A stretch of DNA of 13,632 nucleotides from Gemmatimonadota bacterium (GCA_016880225.1 JAEHDT010000217.1:1-13632); one strand, 5' to 3'. Shown: positions 1-7,297, counted from the first letter of the stretch. The notes: generated by a model not told the origin, from the letters alone. A program made the numbers and translations.

Positions 1-470
1 CATCGGTCGCGTTCCTCGCGGTGTACCGCGAAGGGTTCGAGACGATCCTGTTCTACAAGGCCCTGCTCACGTCCGCGGGCCTGCCCGGCGGCGGCGGCGG
101 CGGTGCTCCCGCGGTTATCGCCGGCATCCTCGCGGGTTCGGTGGGACTGGTGATCGTATACGTCGCGATCAACCGCTTTGGCGTGAAGGTGCCGTTGAAG
201 CCGTTCTTCGCGGCGACGAGCGCCATGCTCTACTACATGGCCTTCGTGTTCGCGGGAAAAGGCATCGCGGACCTGCAGGAATCGGGGCTCGTGCGGACGA
301 GCGTCGTCGAATGGGCGCCGCGCATCCCGGTGCTCGGCATCTACCCGACGGTGGAATCGCTGCTGTTGCAGCTCCTGCTGATCGTTATGCTCGTGGTCGC
401 GGTGGTGTGGCTCTCGCGGGACCGCTTCACCGGCGCCCGGCAGGACCGGCGCCGGCCGTCGTTTCCGTGA
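1..470 (+). CDS. FTR1/EfeU-family high-affinity iron permease, C-terminal part (5' end outside window)
   Basis: This is the C-terminal part of an iron-permease-like membrane protein. The reading frame is open from the left edge (first full codon at 3) to TGA at 468-470, so the true start lies upstream. It carries an REGFE motif (codons 27-41), which matches the REGxE signature that binds ferric iron in the FTR1/EfeU family. Hydrophobic segments follow: one around REGFE, one beginning AVIAGILAG, one around AATSAMLYYMAFVFAGKG, and a last one beginning VESLLLQLLL. The ending GKGIADLQESG is typical of the family C-terminus. Six consecutive glycine codons (87-104) form a loop between two membrane segments. 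The protein would sit in the inner membrane and take up iron. It cannot be seen here whether the missing N-terminus carries a fused domain such as a cytochrome c. The gene is convergent with lgt and overlaps its 3' end by 44 bases. Confidence 0.87.
   Translation, partial: SVAFLAVYREGFETILFYKALLTSAGLPGGGGGGAPAVIAGILAGSVGLVIVYVAINRFGVKVPLKPFFAATSAMLYYMAFVFAGKGIADLQESGLVRTSVVEWAPRIPVLGIYPTVESLLLQLLLIVMLVVAVVWLSRDRFTGARQDRRRPSFP
87..104 (+). repeat. Six-unit GGY trinucleotide tract (poly-glycine) in the FTR1-family gene
   Basis: Five GGC codons and one GGT code six glycines in a loop between two membrane segments of the iron permease. The tract could change by whole codons without shifting frame. 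Confidence 0.85.
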
Positions 471-1287
471 GCGCCGCCGGCACGACCGCCGGAGTCGGCT
501 CCGGCTGGCGCAGCCACACCACGACCCAGACGCCGGCCGCAACCAGCAGCACGCTCGTCGCCTGCGCCACGCTGAACGCGCCGAGCAGGCGGTCGTCCTT
601 CGCCCGGACCATCTCCACCAGGAACCGCTCGGCGCCAGCGAGCACGAGGTAGACGCCGAACCGCCACCCCACGCCGTGCCGGTGATCGCGCAGCCGCCAC
701 AGCCACGCGAATGCCAGGAGCATCAGCGCGGTCTCGTACAGCTGCGTCGGATGCACCGCGACGATCTGCAATGGGTCCGCGTCGGCGGGAAACGCGACGT
801 GCATGTGCTGCAGGTTCGCGACCGTCGTGGGCGGGAGTCCCTCGGGAAACTTCATCGCCCAGGGCAGGGTGGACGGGATGCCGTAGTCGTCGTTCACGAG
901 AAAGCAGCCCACTCTTCCCAGGGCGTAGCCCAGGGCCAGCGGCGCGGCCGTCAGCTCCATCGTCCAGCGCGCGGGCACGCGCTTCCACCACCCGGTCGCG
1001 AGCACGCCCGCCACGCCGCCGAGAAACCCGCCGTACCACACGAATCCGCCCCGCCGGATCAGCGCGTCCCACTCGCCCGTCAAGAGCACGTACCAGATCT
1101 TCGCTCCCACGATGCCGCCGATCACGGCCGCGAAGATGATGTCCGCGGCGTAGTTCTCGCTCATCCCCCGGCGGGAGAGGTCGAGCTGGATCGCCCATCC
1201 GGCCATGAGGAACGCGACCATCATCATGATGCCGTAGCCGGTGATGGTGAGCGGCCCGAGCTGGAACGTGAGCGGATAGATCGTCAT
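427..1287 (-). CDS. lgt: Prolipoprotein diacylglyceryl transferase (Lgt)
   Basis: Lgt transfers diacylglycerol from phosphatidylglycerol to the lipobox cysteine of prolipoproteins at the inner membrane, the first step of lipoprotein maturation. The 286-residue product is of normal length and has several hydrophobic helices. The family signature region GRVGCFLVNDDYG lies at residues 124-136, with Arg125 in the position of the essential signature arginine. A YGGFLGG segment lies at 85-91, HPTQLYE at 179-185, and ERFLVEMVR at 220-228 near the C-terminus. The last 26 or so residues form a Pro/Ala/Thr-rich tail not typical of the core family. The ATG overlaps the tsaD stop as ATGA, so translation is probably coupled. 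The 3' end overlaps the convergent FTR1-type gene. Confidence 0.95.
   Translation of the reverse strand: MTIYPLTFQLGPLTITGYGIMMMVAFLMAGWAIQLDLSRRGMSENYAADIIFAAVIGGIVGAKIWYVLLTGEWDALIRRGGFVWYGGFLGGVAGVLATGWWKRVPARWTMELTAAPLALGYALGRVGCFLVNDDYGIPSTLPWAMKFPEGLPPTTVANLQHMHVAFPADADPLQIVAVHPTQLYETALMLLAFAWLWRLRDHRHGVGWRFGVYLVLAGAERFLVEMVRAKDDRLLGAFSVAQATSVLLVAAGVWVVVWLRQPEPTPAVVPAALTETTAGAGPAGRR
430..455. other. GC-only hairpin at the convergent FTR1/lgt 3' ends
   Basis: CCGGCGCC at 430-437 can pair with GGCGCCGG at 448-455, leaving a 10-base loop. The 8-bp stem lies inside the stretch where the 3' ends of the FTR1-family gene and lgt overlap. No T-run follows on either strand, so it is not a canonical intrinsic terminator. 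It could still slow polymerase from both directions. Such stems also arise by chance at this GC content. Confidence 0.25.
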
Positions 1288-2333
1288 CGGCGGGGGGCGT
1301 GCGGTGCCGGAGCGGAGGCGGGCTCGAGCCCCGGCAGCGGCAGATCGGCCTGCGCGTCCAGGGTCCAGTCGCTGGCCTCGCCCAGCGCCAGGCGATGCCA
1401 GCCGGCGCGCGCAATCATCGCGGCGTTGTCCGCGTTCAGCCGGGGGCTGGCGACCGCCACGCGCGCCAGGCCGGCGAGGTGCCGGGCGGCGAGCTCGGAC
1501 AGCGCGCGGCTGCACGCCACCCCGCCGCCCAGCACCGCCGTGCGATAGCCGGTCGCCCGGACGGCGCGCTCGAGCTTCGTGACCAGCACGTCCAGCACCG
1601 CATCCTGGAACGCGCGCGCGAGGTGGGGCCGATCGGCCGCGAGGTCGGCGCTGGCCCGCACCGCGTGCAGCACTGCCGTCTTGAGCCCGGAGAACGAGAA
1701 CTCGTAGCCCGCATCGCGCATCGGGCGCGGGAAGGTGAACCGTGTGGGATCGCCCGCGGTCGCGAGCCGCTCGATCTCCGGGCCCCCGGGATAGCCGAGC
1801 CCGAGCAGCGCGGCCACCTTGTCGAACGCCTCCCCGGCGGCGTCGTCGCGCGTCGCGCCGAGCAGGCGGTAACGGCCCCACGCGGGGACGTCCAGCAGCA
1901 GCGTGTGGCCGCCCGACACGAGCAGCGCGACGAACGGCGGCTCGAGCTCCGGGTCCTCGAGCGCCGGCGCGAACAGGTGGCCTTCCATGTGATGCACCCC
2001 GATCAACGCCCGGTCGCCGGCGTAGGCCAGCGCCTTGGCGTACACCACGCCGACGAGCAGCGCGCCCACGAGCCCGGGCCCCTGCGTCACCGCGATCGCG
2101 TCGACCGCGCTCCAGGCGAGGCCCGCCTCGGCGAGCGCGCGCTCCACCACCGCGGGCAGGGCGGAGAGGTGGGCCCGGCTCGCGAGCTCGGGCACCACGC
2201 CGCCGAACACCTTGTGCACGTCCTGCGACAGAATGACGAGCCCCGCGAGCTCGGGGCGCCGCCGGTCCCCGACGAGCACGGCGGCCGACGTCTCGTCGCA
2301 CGACGTCTCGATGCCGAGCACGACCTCAGCCAC
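1284..2333 (-). CDS. tsaD: tRNA N6-adenosine threonylcarbamoyltransferase (TsaD)
   Basis: TsaD moves the threonylcarbamoyl group from TC-AMP onto A37 of ANN-decoding tRNAs, with partners TsaB and TsaE, which are not in this window. The product is 349 residues. It begins with the ASKHA-fold phosphate loop GIETSCDET (residues 7-15). HHMEGH at 114-119 supplies the expected metal ligands His115 and His119, and Asp302 in NADNAAMIA is the likely third. SGGHT (140-144), GEAFDKVA (167-174) and FSFSGLKTA (212-220) are all present. The usual GGVAxN segment reads GGVACS, a small deviation. The last 28 residues are an Ala/Pro-rich extension. The start is GTG at 2333, preceded by GGAAGG. It overlaps ybbR by 8 bases upstream and lgt by 4 bases downstream. 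Confidence 0.96.
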   Translation of the reverse strand: MAEVVLGIETSCDETSAAVLVGDRRRPELAGLVILSQDVHKVFGGVVPELASRAHLSALPAVVERALAEAGLAWSAVDAIAVTQGPGLVGALLVGVVYAKALAYAGDRALIGVHHMEGHLFAPALEDPELEPPFVALLVSGGHTLLLDVPAWGRYRLLGATRDDAAGEAFDKVAALLGLGYPGGPEIERLATAGDPTRFTFPRPMRDAGYEFSFSGLKTAVLHAVRASADLAADRPHLARAFQDAVLDVLVTKLERAVRATGYRTAVLGGGVACSRALSELAARHLAGLARVAVASPRLNADNAAMIARAGWHRLALGEASDWTLDAQADLPLPGLEPASAPAPHAPRR

Positions 2334-3258
2334 GGCCCGCCTTCCGCTTGAGGGACACGGAGTCCGGCAGCGCCCGCGCCGTGATGCCGGGGGGCGCGGT
2401 CACGGTGAGCCTCGCGTACCCGCCGGGACCCGCCTTGCCGACGAGGTGCGCCACGACACGCAGGCTGTCCCGGGTCAACACGTTCACCTTGGACTCCGGT
2501 CCGCGCACCGTGACCGTCACGTGCTCGGGCGCGAGCACGAAGCCGGTGAAGCCCGACGCGGCGACGCTGATCGGCACCCCTACGATCATCCGGTCCACGA
2601 TCGCCGACACCTCTCCGGCCATGCGCACTTCCTTGGGCGAGATCCGTACGATGCCGAGCGGGGCGGTGTCGAGCGGCACGGTTCGGAAGAACGGCCCGTT
2701 GACGCTCGAGATCACGGTGGGGAGCGTGCTCACGGAGTCGATGCCGATGAGGCTCTTCTCGGGCCCGGTCAGGCGGGCGAGACTCGGCGTAATGGAGAGG
2801 CCCCGCACCACGTAGCCTGACTCCGCCTCGACCTTCACCCGAGGCACGATGCGCACGTCCTTGTGGGTGGCCGAATCGAGCACCACTTCGATGTCGCGTG
2901 GCCGGATGTCGACCTGCAGGTCGATGCCCTTGGGGAGCTCGACGTCGCCGGGCTGGAGCTGCGCGTGCCACACCGACGCCGAGAACGTGTCGGGGATGGT
3001 CTTGCGGATCGCCCGGGGAAAGGAGCGCAACTTGAGGATCTCGCTCCCCTTTCCGGTGACGACCACCGTCACGCCCGTGGGCTGCGCCCGCACGGTACGC
3101 CCGGGTGGGACGGCCACGGCGAGCCGCAGGGAGAAACTCTGCGACAGGGGCTGCTGCGCCGCGACCGCTACGTACAGCATGATCGCGAAGAACATGGCCG
3201 CCAGCTTGATCGGCCAGTTGCGCACGATCAGCTGCAGCGCGCTACTGCGCGCGGTCAT
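2326..3258 (-). CDS. YbbR-like domain protein, membrane anchored (CdaR-like)
   Basis: The 310-residue protein has a short basic N-terminus, one transmembrane helix (about residues 15-34), and a long extracytoplasmic part. That part consists of repeated beta-rich modules with GPES/GPEK turns and patterns such as VSTLPTVISSVNGPFFRTVPLD, typical of YbbR domains. In Firmicutes the YbbR protein CdaR binds and regulates the diadenylate cyclase CdaA, whose gene is normally next to it. No cyclase gene is present here: the upstream neighbour is the TlpA-like gene (17-base overlap) and the downstream one is tsaD (8-base overlap). A role in c-di-AMP control is therefore possible but not shown by the context. 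The family assignment rests on layout and repeat pattern rather than catalytic residues. Confidence 0.8.
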   Translation of the reverse strand: MTARSSALQLIVRNWPIKLAAMFFAIMLYVAVAAQQPLSQSFSLRLAVAVPPGRTVRAQPTGVTVVVTGKGSEILKLRSFPRAIRKTIPDTFSASVWHAQLQPGDVELPKGIDLQVDIRPRDIEVVLDSATHKDVRIVPRVKVEAESGYVVRGLSITPSLARLTGPEKSLIGIDSVSTLPTVISSVNGPFFRTVPLDTAPLGIVRISPKEVRMAGEVSAIVDRMIVGVPISVAASGFTGFVLAPEHVTVTVRGPESKVNVLTRDSLRVVAHLVGKAGPGGYARLTVTAPPGITARALPDSVSLKRKAGRG

Positions 3259-3784
3259 CGATCAGCCGCCGGATCAGGGTTTCGTTCACGGGACCGTCCC
3301 ATTCGGAGGCGCCGATCACCTTCTTGATGATCACGCCGTCGCGGCTGATCACCCAGCTCTCGGGCACGCCGGTCGCCTGGTACACCCGCTTGATGGCGGC
3401 CGTCTGATCGTGCAGGATGTCGAAGGTGAGTCCCAGCTCGCGCGCGAACGCCGTGACCACCGAGTCCCCCTCCTCGTCGATGCTCACCGCGACCACCCGG
3501 AAGTCCGGACCGCCCAGTCGGCGGTACAGGCGCTGCATCGACGGCATCTCGACGCGGCACGGCTCGCACCACGTCGCCCAGAGGTTCAGCAGCACGACCT
3601 TGCCGCGGTAGTCCGCGAGCGTCACCTCGCGACCAGTCGCGAGGTCCTTGGCTCGGAACGCCGGGGCCGCCGATCCCGCGCCGATGAGGTCGATCTCCGG
3701 ACGGATCTTCACGACCAGCGCCGTTCCGAACAACACGGCCATCACGACGCCGATCCCGATGGTCCATCTCCGCGGCGGGCTCAT
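3242..3784 (-). CDS. TlpA/ResA-like membrane-anchored thiol-disulfide oxidoreductase
   Basis: This is a 180-residue protein with a signal-anchor helix at about residues 8-26 and a periplasmic thioredoxin fold. The AhpC/TSA-Redoxin type domain starts near residue 38. The redox motif is WCEPC (residues 72-76, cysteines 73 and 76) in the context LLNLWATWCEPCRVEMP. The cis-proline loop is GVPESW (Pro141). These features match TlpA/ResA reductases, which keep thiols reduced outside the cytoplasm, often for cytochrome c maturation. No cytochrome biogenesis genes are nearby, so the client is unknown. The ATG overlaps the rpe stop as ATGA. The 3' end overlaps ybbR by 17 bases, so both products may be made together at the membrane. 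Confidence 0.9.
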   Translation of the reverse strand: MSPPRRWTIGIGVVMAVLFGTALVVKIRPEIDLIGAGSAAPAFRAKDLATGREVTLADYRGKVVLLNLWATWCEPCRVEMPSMQRLYRRLGGPDFRVVAVSIDEEGDSVVTAFARELGLTFDILHDQTAAIKRVYQATGVPESWVISRDGVIIKKVIGASEWDGPVNETLIRRLIDDRAQ

Positions 3785-4452
3785 ACCGTCACCATGCAGC
3801 GCCGTCGCAGCTCCTGCACTTCCCGGGCGGGGTCGCGGCTGGCGAAGACGGCGTTGCCCGCCACGAACGTATCTGCCCCCGCCGCGTGGGCCGCCGCGAT
3901 CGTGTGGGCCGTGATCCCTCCGTCCACCTCGAGGAACGCCCGGGAGCCGTGCGCGGTGAGGAGCTCGCGCGCCCGCCGGATCTTGTCGTTCGACGCGGGA
4001 AGATAGCTCTGGCCCCCGAACCCGGGATTCACGGTCATCACGAGCAGCAGATCCACGTCGGCGATCACCTCCTCGGCGAGCGCGAGCGGCGACCCGGGGT
4101 TGAGCGCCAGACCGGCGAGCATGCCGCGACTCTTCACCGCCGCCAGGTGACGCTGCACGTGCGGCGTGGCTTCGGGGTGGAACGTGAAGACGGACGCGCC
4201 CGCCGCCGCGAACGGCTCGATATACCGCTCCGGCTCGACCACCATCAGGTGCACGTCGAGCGGCTTGTCGGTGAGCCGGCGCAGCGCCTCGACCATCGCG
4301 GCCCCGTAGGTGAGGTTCGGCACGAAGCGGCCGTCCATCACGTCCACGTGGAGCCAGTCGGCGCCCGCCGCCAGCACCTGCTCGACCTGCTCGGCCAGCC
4401 GCGTGAGGTCCGCCGACAGAACGCTCGGGGCGATGCGAATGCCGTTACTCAT
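3781..4452 (-). CDS. rpe: Ribulose-phosphate 3-epimerase
   Basis: Rpe interconverts D-ribulose 5-phosphate and D-xylulose 5-phosphate in the pentose phosphate pathway (and in the Calvin cycle where present), in the cytoplasm. The product is a 223-residue TIM barrel of normal length. It begins IAPSVLSADL, as is typical. Metal and catalytic residues are visible: His35 and Asp37 in LHVDVMDGRFVPN, His68 in DVHLMV, and Asp177 in LEVDGGI. The phosphate-binding and loop motif MTVNPGFGGQ lies at 139-148. The ATG shares one base with the stop of the PASTA gene (TGATG), and GGAG lies about 6 bases upstream. The stop overlaps the TlpA gene start as ATGA. Location next to a PASTA protein and rsmB mirrors the Firmicute prkC-rsgA-rpe neighbourhood. 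Confidence 0.97.
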   Translation of the reverse strand: MSNGIRIAPSVLSADLTRLAEQVEQVLAAGADWLHVDVMDGRFVPNLTYGAAMVEALRRLTDKPLDVHLMVVEPERYIEPFAAAGASVFTFHPEATPHVQRHLAAVKSRGMLAGLALNPGSPLALAEEVIADVDLLLVMTVNPGFGGQSYLPASNDKIRRARELLTAHGSRAFLEVDGGITAHTIAAAHAAGADTFVAGNAVFASRDPAREVQELRRRCMVTV

Positions 4453-5219
4453 CAAGGACTCCGGGCCACAACGATGTCCACGACCGTGGCCGGCGCGGCC
4501 AGCGTGCCCGCCGCCGGCTTCTGACCCACGACCGTCCCCGGGTTCGCGTCGGCGGTCCGCCGCCGCGTCACCGTCCCGAGCTCGAGACCGTCCAGCTCGA
4601 GCCGGGTGCGCGCGTCCGCCTGCGACATGCCGAGCAGGTCGGGAACCGCGATCGTGGGCGCGCCGCGGCTCACGACGATCGTGACCGGCGCGCCGGGGCT
4701 CGCTACCACCGTGGCGGCCGGCCGCGTGAGCATCACGACGCCGGGTGGAGCGGCGGCCTGCACCGACTCTACCTGGGCGGCCGCGAGCCCGGCCGCGCTG
4801 ATCAGCCGCTGCGCCAGTGTGCCGTCCAGGCCGACCACGTCGGGTACCGGAATCTTGGGGGGACCGTCGCTCGACACCAGGGTCACGCGCAGCCCCGCGG
4901 GCGCAGTGACGCCGGGAGGCGGGTCCTGCCACACGACCGTCCCCTGCGGGGCCGTAGGGTGCGGCTCGGCCCCGCCGTCCTGCACCTGCAGCCCCGCCGT
5001 GCGAAGCTGCGCCGACGCCTCCTGCAGCGACAGCCCCAACACGCGGGGAACGACACCGTGCCCGTGCAGCAACGGCGCGGGAAACAGAACCAGGTACGCC
5101 GTGAGGTAGCCGCCGACCAGCGCCCCGAGGAGTGCCAACCCCCAGCGCCGTACGCCGCGGGCGTCGAGGAGCGGCAGCTTCCATTCGCGAACCGGCGGGA
5201 TGTGGCGGCGGAAGCGCAT
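4452..5219 (-). CDS. Single-pass membrane protein with three PASTA domains, no kinase domain
   Basis: The 255-residue protein has a basic N-terminal cytoplasmic stretch of about 25 residues, a transmembrane helix at about 26-46, and three tandem PASTA modules outside the membrane (about 56-117, 123-185 and 190-253). Each module begins with a VP-x-(V/L)-x-G-(L/M) signature: VPRVLGLSLQEA, VPDVVGLDGTLA and VPDLLGMSQADA. PASTA domains bind muropeptides or cell-wall precursors in PrkC/PknB-type kinases and in some penicillin-binding proteins. No Hanks kinase or transpeptidase motif occurs, and the cytoplasmic part is far too short for one. The ATG overlaps the rsmB stop (TGATG) and the stop overlaps the rpe start in the same way, so it is co-translated with both. 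It may sense or bind the cell wall; its partner is unknown. Confidence 0.88.
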   Translation of the reverse strand: MRFRRHIPPVREWKLPLLDARGVRRWGLALLGALVGGYLTAYLVLFPAPLLHGHGVVPRVLGLSLQEASAQLRTAGLQVQDGGAEPHPTAPQGTVVWQDPPPGVTAPAGLRVTLVSSDGPPKIPVPDVVGLDGTLAQRLISAAGLAAAQVESVQAAAPPGVVMLTRPAATVVASPGAPVTIVVSRGAPTIAVPDLLGMSQADARTRLELDGLELGTVTRRRTADANPGTVVGQKPAAGTLAAPATVVDIVVARSP

Positions 5220-6502
5220 CAGCCCTCTCTCACCAGGCGGGCGGCGTACGCGCCGTCCATCCCATGACGGTGCGGCAGCGACTGGAAATCGCCGTCCCGC
5301 GTGAGCAGCTCGGCGGGGACGGGAGTGGGGGCGGAGCCGGTGGAGCGCGCGAACTCCGCGTTTCGAGCCAGGAACGCAGTCACGACGTCCTCGTTCTCCT
5401 CCGGCTCGAGTGAGCAGGTCGCGTACACCAGCACCCCTCCGGGCCGCACCAGCCCGGCGGCCGCGGCGAGCAGCGCCAGCTGGCGCGCCGCCGCCCGCTC
5501 GATCGTCCGCGGCGTCAGCCGCCAGCGGGCGTCCGGGTGCCGGCGCAGCGTCCCCGTGGCGGAGCAGGGGGCGTCCACCAGCACGGCGGCGAACGATCCC
5601 ACGCGGAACGGCGTGGACAGAAGATCGGCGACTGCGACCCGAATCGCCACTCCGGCACGGCGCACCGTCTGGCGCAGCCGGGCGGCCCGTTCGCGCCGCG
5701 CTTCTCCGGCCACGACCCGCGCCCCGTCTCGCTCGAGTATCACAGCCTTCCCCCCGGGCGCCGCGCAGGCGTCGTACACGACCGCGCCGGCCGGGATCGC
5801 GGCATGGCGGCACACGAGCGCGTGAGCGGGGTCCTGGACGACAAAGGCTCCTTCGGCAAAGCCGGGCAGCAGCCGAGGGAGCACGGAGCGGGGAGCGGTT
5901 CCCTCGGTCGCGAGCTGCAGTCCCGCTCCATACGGCGCTTCTCGTACCCCGAATCCCGCCTCGGTGAGCCGGGCCCGCAGCCGATCGTTGGTCCAGCGCA
6001 CGGGTTGGAGCGTGAGCGCGGGCCGGCAGTCGTTCCACGCCGCCAGGCGCTCGGTTTCGTCTGCGCCGAAGTGCGTCCGCCAGCGGGCCAGCAGCCATTC
6101 GGGGTGGGACGGTACCGCTCCCCGCGCCCCGCTGCCGTGCTGCGCCAGCTTGCGGAGTGCTTGGTTGACGTAGCGGGCACCGCCCTCGCCGGCCGCGGCC
6201 CGCGCCAGCTCCACGCTGGTCGACACGGCGGCGTAGCCCGGCACCCGCGCCAGCGCCTGCAGCTGATAGACGCCGAGCCGGAGGATGTCGTGCAGCCGCG
6301 GGTCCGTCGTGGCGAGCGGGAGAGCCCGGTCGAGCTGGGCGCGGTGTCGCAGCACGCCGGCCGCGAGCTCGTAGGCGAGCCGGCGATCGCGCTCGGCGAG
6401 GCCCGGGAGCGCCCGGTCGCGGGCCGTCTGGAAGGTGGCCCCGGCGCGCACCGCCTCGAGGATCTCGAGCGCCGCGCGCCGGGCGGCCGTGGCGTCCCTA
6501 AT
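5219..6502 (-). CDS. rsmB: 16S rRNA (cytosine-967-C5)-methyltransferase RsmB, probable ATT start
   Basis: RsmB methylates C967 of 16S rRNA using SAM. The N-terminal NusB-like RNA-binding domain precedes the Rossmann methyltransferase domain. Visible motifs, numbered from the ATT start, are DACAAPGGKA (244-253, SAM site), DAPCSATGTLRRHPD (310-324, with the PC cysteine) and YATCSLEPEENE (360-371, with the TC cysteine). The ending HGMDGAYAARLVREG is close to the family C-terminus. The first canonical start is GTG at 6451, but it would cut off the conserved opening ARRAALEILEAV. No ATG, GTG or TTG exists further upstream in frame. An ATT at 6502-6500 overlaps the thiG stop (ATTAG) by one base and lies 7 bases after GAGGGG. 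It gives 427 residues, the usual family length. The gene is certain; the start codon is inferred. Confidence 0.95.
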   Translation of the reverse strand: MRDATAARRAALEILEAVRAGATFQTARDRALPGLAERDRRLAYELAAGVLRHRAQLDRALPLATTDPRLHDILRLGVYQLQALARVPGYAAVSTSVELARAAAGEGGARYVNQALRKLAQHGSGARGAVPSHPEWLLARWRTHFGADETERLAAWNDCRPALTLQPVRWTNDRLRARLTEAGFGVREAPYGAGLQLATEGTAPRSVLPRLLPGFAEGAFVVQDPAHALVCRHAAIPAGAVVYDACAAPGGKAVILERDGARVVAGEARRERAARLRQTVRRAGVAIRVAVADLLSTPFRVGSFAAVLVDAPCSATGTLRRHPDARWRLTPRTIERAAARQLALLAAAAGLVRPGGVLVYATCSLEPEENEDVVTAFLARNAEFARSTGSAPTPVPAELLTRDGDFQSLPHRHGMDGAYAARLVREG

Positions 6503-7295
6503 CCAGCATCCCCTCGAGCGGCGAGGACGGCACCGCGATCTCGCGCCGGGGCATGCGGCCCGCCAGGTAGGCCGTGCGCCCCGCCTCGACGGCGAGTCGC
6601 ATCGCGCGCGCCATGGCGACGGGGTCCCGCGCCGCGGCGAGCGCCGTATTCATCAGGATGCCGTCCACGCCTTGCTCCATGGTGACGCACGCGTCGGAGG
6701 CCGTTCCCACGCCGGCATCCACCACGACGGGCACAGTGAGCCGACGCTTGATGGTGCGCACGCCGTACGGGTTCAAGAGCCCGAGCCCGCTGCCGATCGG
6801 GGACGCGAGCGGCATTACCGCGGCGCAGCCCGCGTCCTCGAGACGGAGCGCCGTGACCAGATCTTCGTTGGTGTAGGCGAGCACCTTGAAGCCCTCCCCG
6901 ACCAGCGTCCGCGCCGCAACGAGCAGGCCCTGTACGTCGGGGAGCAGCGTCTCCTGATCGCCGATCACCTCGAGCTTGATGAAATCGTTGAACCCCGCCT
7001 CGCGTGCGAGGCGCGCGTACCGCACAGCGTCTTCCGCCGTCTGGCAGCCCGCGGTGTTCGCGAGCAGGAAGAGCTTCTTCGGGTCCAGGTGGTACAGGAC
7101 GCCCTCTTGCTTCGTGCGGTCCAGGTCCACCCGCCGCACCGCGACGGTGACGATCTCGGCGCCGGATGCCTCGATCGCCCGGACCATCGTGTCCATGTCA
7201 CGGTACTTGCCCGTGCCGACCATAAGGCGCGATTGAAACGTGCGCCCGCCGACGACGAACGGAGTATCCCGGACCGTCTCCACGGCCGTGGTCAT
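6498..7295 (-). CDS. thiG: Thiazole synthase ThiG
   Basis: ThiG forms the thiazole phosphate of thiamine from 1-deoxyxylulose 5-phosphate, dehydroglycine (or the glycine imine) and the thiocarboxylate on ThiS. The 265-residue TIM barrel has the expected sequence throughout. It begins with the core FQSRLMVGTGKY (20-31). AVRRVDL follows (52-58). Lys107 in FIKLEVIGD is the Schiff-base lysine. The phosphate site is MPLASPIGSGLG (161-172), and VVDAGVGTASDA lies at 191-202. ATG at 7295 is 2 bases after the thiS stop. A strong GGAGG 9 bases upstream is built into the thiS glycine codons. The stop (TAG) overlaps the probable ATT start of rsmB. No thiO or thiH gene is seen here, so the source of dehydroglycine is not decided by this window. 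Confidence 0.97.
   Translation of the reverse strand: MTTAVETVRDTPFVVGGRTFQSRLMVGTGKYRDMDTMVRAIEASGAEIVTVAVRRVDLDRTKQEGVLYHLDPKKLFLLANTAGCQTAEDAVRYARLAREAGFNDFIKLEVIGDQETLLPDVQGLLVAARTLVGEGFKVLAYTNEDLVTALRLEDAGCAAVMPLASPIGSGLGLLNPYGVRTIKRRLTVPVVVDAGVGTASDACVTMEQGVDGILMNTALAAARDPVAMARAMRLAVEAGRTAYLAGRMPRREIAVPSSPLEGMLD
6510..6515 (-). promoter_or_regulatory. Shine-Dalgarno GAGGGG for rsmB
   Basis: GAGGGG on the minus strand lies inside the last codons of thiG and ends 7 bases before ATT at 6502. This is ideal spacing for initiation there. The alternative GTG at 6451 has only a GAGG placed about 2 bases away, which is too close. This site is the main argument for a non-canonical AUU start. Confidence 0.5.
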
Positions 7296-7297
7296 GC

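Noticed and set aside
1288..2301. Apparent in-frame N-terminal extension of Lgt to 624 residues
   Set aside because: The upstream part lies wholly inside tsaD in another frame and is Arg/Ala-rich with no homology. Lgt homology begins at the ATG at 1287.
1299..2351. Long plus-strand ORF opposite tsaD (350 residues)
   Set aside because: It mirrors tsaD, has low-complexity Arg/His/Gln-rich composition and no recognisable domain. Long antisense frames are expected at this GC content.
2849..4006. Long plus-strand ORF (385 residues) opposite ybbR, tlpA and rpe
   Set aside because: It spans three well-identified genes on the other strand and shows no domain, so it is an antisense shadow.
4452..5219. 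Calling the PASTA protein a serine/threonine kinase or penicillin-binding protein
   Set aside because: Only about 25 residues precede the membrane helix and no kinase or transpeptidase motif is present in the gene or the adjacent sequence.
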